Shown piece after piece: positions 6,205 through 7,967 of a stretch of DNA of 7,967 nt. The stretch's first letter is position 1; each line of letters begins with the position of its first letter. Origin of the DNA: Planctomycetota bacterium. GTDB taxonomy: Bacteria; Planctomycetota; Planctomycetia; Planctomycetales; Planctomycetaceae. The DNA lies in NCBI GenBank assembly GCA_029977045.1, contig JAPOLP010000235.1, positions 1 through 7,967 on the forward strand, read 5' to 3'. The position numbers and the translations under genes were made by a program. Below the pieces are notes generated by a model. It did not search any database, was not told the DNA's origin, and saw only the letters and a list, made by a program, of their open reading frames with translations.

Positions 6205-6894
6205 GTGGCACGACGACTTTCCTGGAACGGGCTGAATCGACGCATCTGCAAGTGCGACCGCTGTCCTCGGCTGCTTGAGCATTGCCAGAACATCGCAGAG
6301 ACCAAACGGCGGGCGTATCAGGACGATGATTACTGGGGTGGGCCGGTTCCGAACTTTGGTGATTCGCAGGCCGAGCTGCTGATCGTTGGTCTGGCACCAG
6401 GGGCTCATGGTGCGAATCGGACCGGGCGGATGTTTACGGGGGATCGCAGCGGCGACTGGCTGTTTCACGCCCTGCACAACACTGGCTTTGCGAGTCAGCC
6501 GGAATCGACGTCCCGCGACGACGGGCTCGTCCTGCGGAACTGCGCGATCACTGGTGCCTGCCACTGCGCACCGCCGGACAACAAGCCGACGAACGAGGAA
6601 CTCGCGAATTGCCACGAGTGGTTTGACGCGACGTTCGATGCTCTGCCGGTGAAAGTGATCGTCGCGCTCGGCCAGATCGGCTGGCGAGCGGTCATCGATC
6701 TGGCTCGCGACCGAGGCTGGTACGAAGGCCGCCTGCCGAAATTCGGCCACGGCGCCGAGTTCGAGCTGACTGACGGACGCCGCGTGATCGGCAGCTTCCA
6801 TCCCAGCCAGCAGAACACGTTTACGAAACGCCTCACCGAACCGATGCTCGACGCGGTGTTTGAGCGGGCTCGTGAACTGCTGGCGAATCAGTAG
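6205..6894 (+). CDS. Uracil-DNA glycosylase, family 5 (UDGb type)
   Basis: The protein removes uracil (and, in studied family members, other deaminated bases such as hypoxanthine) from DNA, starting base excision repair. It is 229 residues from a GTG at 6205. Motif 1, GLAPGAHGANRTGR (62-75), is diagnostic of family 5, which has Ala where families 1, 2 and 4 carry a polar catalytic residue. Motif 2 is SFHPSQQNT (197-205, His199). Cys17 and Cys20 (CDRC) plus Cys121 and Cys136 have the spacing expected for the [4Fe-4S] cluster; CAPPDNKPTNEEL at 121-133 is typical. Start choice: from the GTG the first cysteine of the cluster region is at residue 15, as in short family members, and GAGAG lies 7 bases upstream. 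In-frame ATGs at 6085 and 6106 would overlap the preceding gene and add an Arg-rich, unconserved leader; they cannot be excluded. It faces gyrA convergently. Confidence 0.9.
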   Translation: MARRLSWNGLNRRICKCDRCPRLLEHCQNIAETKRRAYQDDDYWGGPVPNFGDSQAELLIVGLAPGAHGANRTGRMFTGDRSGDWLFHALHNTGFASQPESTSRDDGLVLRNCAITGACHCAPPDNKPTNEELANCHEWFDATFDALPVKVIVALGQIGWRAVIDLARDRGWYEGRLPKFGHGAEFELTDGRRVIGSFHPSQQNTFTKRLTEPMLDAVFERARELLANQ

Positions 6895-6930
6895 CCGCAA
6901 ACACGTGGGCACCGCCGGACCGGAGTGTTT

Positions 6931-7134
6931 ACGCCGAAGGCGTTGCACCCAACAGCCTGGCGTCAGCGGCGAAGCCGCGCCAGGTTGTGGTGATCAGAGG
7001 CGTTCTACTCCGAAGGAGTTGGACACCAGGCCGGTTTGTAAAACGCCTTCAGCGTTTCGGGAAATCGTCAATCGCATCCAGGGGTGCGCCGCTGCGCGTC
7101 GACCCCTGGCTTTTGGATACAACGCCTGCGGCGT
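6931..7134. repeat. Cluster of at least six short GC-rich hairpins between convergent genes
   Basis: The stems are: 6931-6935 with 6939-6943 (loop GAA); 6952-6962 with 6978-6988 (one G.T pair), holding an alternative inner stem 6966-6970 with 6974-6978, again with a GAA loop; 7007-7011 with 7015-7019 (loop GAA); 7041-7046 with 7052-7057; 7078-7085 with 7102-7109, holding an inner GCGC/GCGC pair; and 7122-7126 with 7130-7134 (loop TGC). The first and third share the form ACNCC-GAA-GGNGT, differing by a G:C to T:A exchange that keeps pairing. The region fills the gap between the glycosylase and gyrA stops. No T-tract follows any stem, so these are not standard intrinsic terminators. Short frames across the area look artefactual. 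Confidence 0.75.
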
Positions 7135-7170
7135 AAGTCACCACCGGAATCACCAACGATGCCTTAAGAA

Positions 7171-7967
7171 TCAGGCATCACCAGCGTCTTCGGTGTCGCC
7201 ACCTGATTCGGTAGCGGGTTCACTGTCGTCTGACGATTCGCTCGCGGTCACTTCAGATTCCGGAGCATTTTCCGCGGTCGCTGGTGCGGCAGGAGCTTCC
7301 TGTTCCTCGTCGACGACCTCAGCCGGGATACGGGCCATGGAGGCGAGGGCGTCGTCGTCATCCAGTCGGATGATGCGGACGCCTTGCGTGTTGCGGCCGA
7401 CGACGCTGATGTCGGTGACGCGGAGGCGTTGAATCTTGCCGCCGGTGGTCACCATCAGCACTTCGTCGCCGTCCTCGACGGCCAGGATGTCGACCACTCG
7501 ACCGTTGCGTTTGCTGGTGCGGATGTCGCGGACGCCCTTGCCGCCTCGGTTCTGCGAGCGGTACGAGAAGTTGCTGCGTTCGCCGCCTTCCTCGCTGTCG
7601 CCTTCGTCTGAATCCGCTTCGACAACGTCCGCACTCGCGTCTTCGGCATCGCTGTCGTTGACGTCGTCGAGGTCCGGGACGGTTCCGCCGAAACCGAACG
7701 GTGTTCGTTTGCCGTAACCGTGTTCGCAGGCCGAGAGCAGTTGCATCTCGGGGTTGGCGACGACGATGCCGACCAGTTCGTCGCCCTTCGTGAGCTTGAT
7801 ACCTCGCACGCCAGCGGCCGCGCGGCCCATCGCTCGGGCGTTTGTGTGCGGGAAGCGGATCGCCATGCCAGTCGCCGTGGCGAGCAGCACGTCGTCGCCA
7901 GGGCCGACGATGACGACGTCGACCAGTTCATCGCCTTCCTTCAGCTTGATCGCGATCAGGCCGCCAG
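7171..7967 (-). CDS. gyrA: DNA gyrase subunit A, C-terminal domain (N-terminus beyond right edge)
   Basis: The frame enters at the right edge and gives 264 residues to a TGA at 7171-7173. GyrA is the breaking and rejoining subunit of the gyrase that introduces negative supercoils using ATP; this part is the beta-pinwheel that wraps DNA. Recognisable blade segments include LIAIKLKEGDELV, ARAMGRAAAGVRGIKL, ACEHGYGKRTP, QNRGGKGVRDI and SVVGRNTQGVRIIRL, which align well with known GyrA proteins; RNTQGV argues for GyrA over ParC. Two features stand out. About 44 residues, half of them acidic in the core (7567-7698, core 7579-7674), are inserted between YGKRTP and the NRGGKG strand, where B. subtilis and E. 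coli GyrA have only a short connection. The protein also ends in an acidic, Ser/Ala/Glu-rich tail (7171-7320), comparable to the acidic tail of E. coli GyrA. Confidence 0.96.
   Translation of the reverse strand, partial: GGLIAIKLKEGDELVDVVIVGPGDDVLLATATGMAIRFPHTNARAMGRAAAGVRGIKLTKGDELVGIVVANPEMQLLSACEHGYGKRTPFGFGGTVPDLDDVNDSDAEDASADVVEADSDEGDSEEGGERSNFSYRSQNRGGKGVRDIRTSKRNGRVVDILAVEDGDEVLMVTTGGKIQRLRVTDISVVGRNTQGVRIIRLDDDDALASMARIPAEVVDEEQEAPAAPATAENAPESEVTASESSDDSEPATESGGDTEDAGDA

Noticed and set aside
6931..7134. CRISPR-like array
   Set aside because: The repeated units are short hairpins of differing sequence and irregular spacing, with no constant direct repeat and no cas genes in the window.
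6860..7432. Plus-strand frame running across the hairpin cluster into gyrA
   Set aside because: It overlaps the glycosylase end, the palindromic repeats and the gyrA coding strand. Such frames arise from repeat sequence and codon-bias shadows.
1..7967. Defence island, biosynthetic cluster, prophage or integrated element
   Set aside because: No nuclease-helicase sets, toxin-antitoxin pairs, integrase, tRNA target site or synthase genes were seen; recognised genes are ordinary metabolic and maintenance functions.

Overview
The window looks like a piece of the chromosome of a GC-rich, Gram-negative-type bacterium, most probably a member of the Planctomycetota. This is an inference. It rests on the high GC content, short genes separated by gaps of about 280 bases, small GC-rich hairpin repeats between genes (for example stems closed by a GAA loop), an outer-membrane-like protein of unknown family, and a gyrase A with an acidic insertion. 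No rRNA, tRNA, CRISPR array, transposase or phage gene is visible. Apart from the repeats and a lineage-specific gene pair, the content is ordinary metabolic and maintenance genes.

Layout from left to right: (1) bases 1-606, minus strand, the N-terminal 202 residues of an acyl-CoA dehydrogenase that runs off the left edge. (2) A divergent gap, then 892-2007, plus strand, a fold-type III PLP enzyme of the D-threonine aldolase / D-serine dehydratase family. (3) 2008-2282, a gap filled by a nested inverted repeat, one half of which is a convincing intrinsic terminator. (4) 2283-2891, plus strand, a PaiB-family FMN-binding protein. (5) 2894-2977, a perfect 32-base-pair inverted repeat between convergent genes. 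(6) 2999-4414, minus strand, dihydrolipoyl dehydrogenase. (7) A divergent gap, then 4702-5583 and 5592-6116, plus strand, a secreted beta-barrel-like protein closely followed by a small three-segment membrane protein; I recognise neither family. (8) 6205-6894, plus strand, a family 5 uracil-DNA glycosylase with a probable GTG start. (9) 6895-7170, a cluster of at least six hairpins between convergent genes. (10) 7171-7967, minus strand, the C-terminal 264 residues of DNA gyrase subunit A, which enters from the right edge.

The genes do not form one pathway. Lipoamide dehydrogenase and acyl-CoA dehydrogenase are central carbon and fatty-acid enzymes. The glycosylase and gyrase serve DNA maintenance. 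The only likely co-transcribed unit is the 4702/5592 pair, possibly with the glycosylase downstream. I found no convincing new multi-gene system. The best leads are the three structured intergenic repeats, two of which show paired compensatory base changes, the acidic insertion in the gyrase A C-terminal domain, and the unidentified envelope pair.
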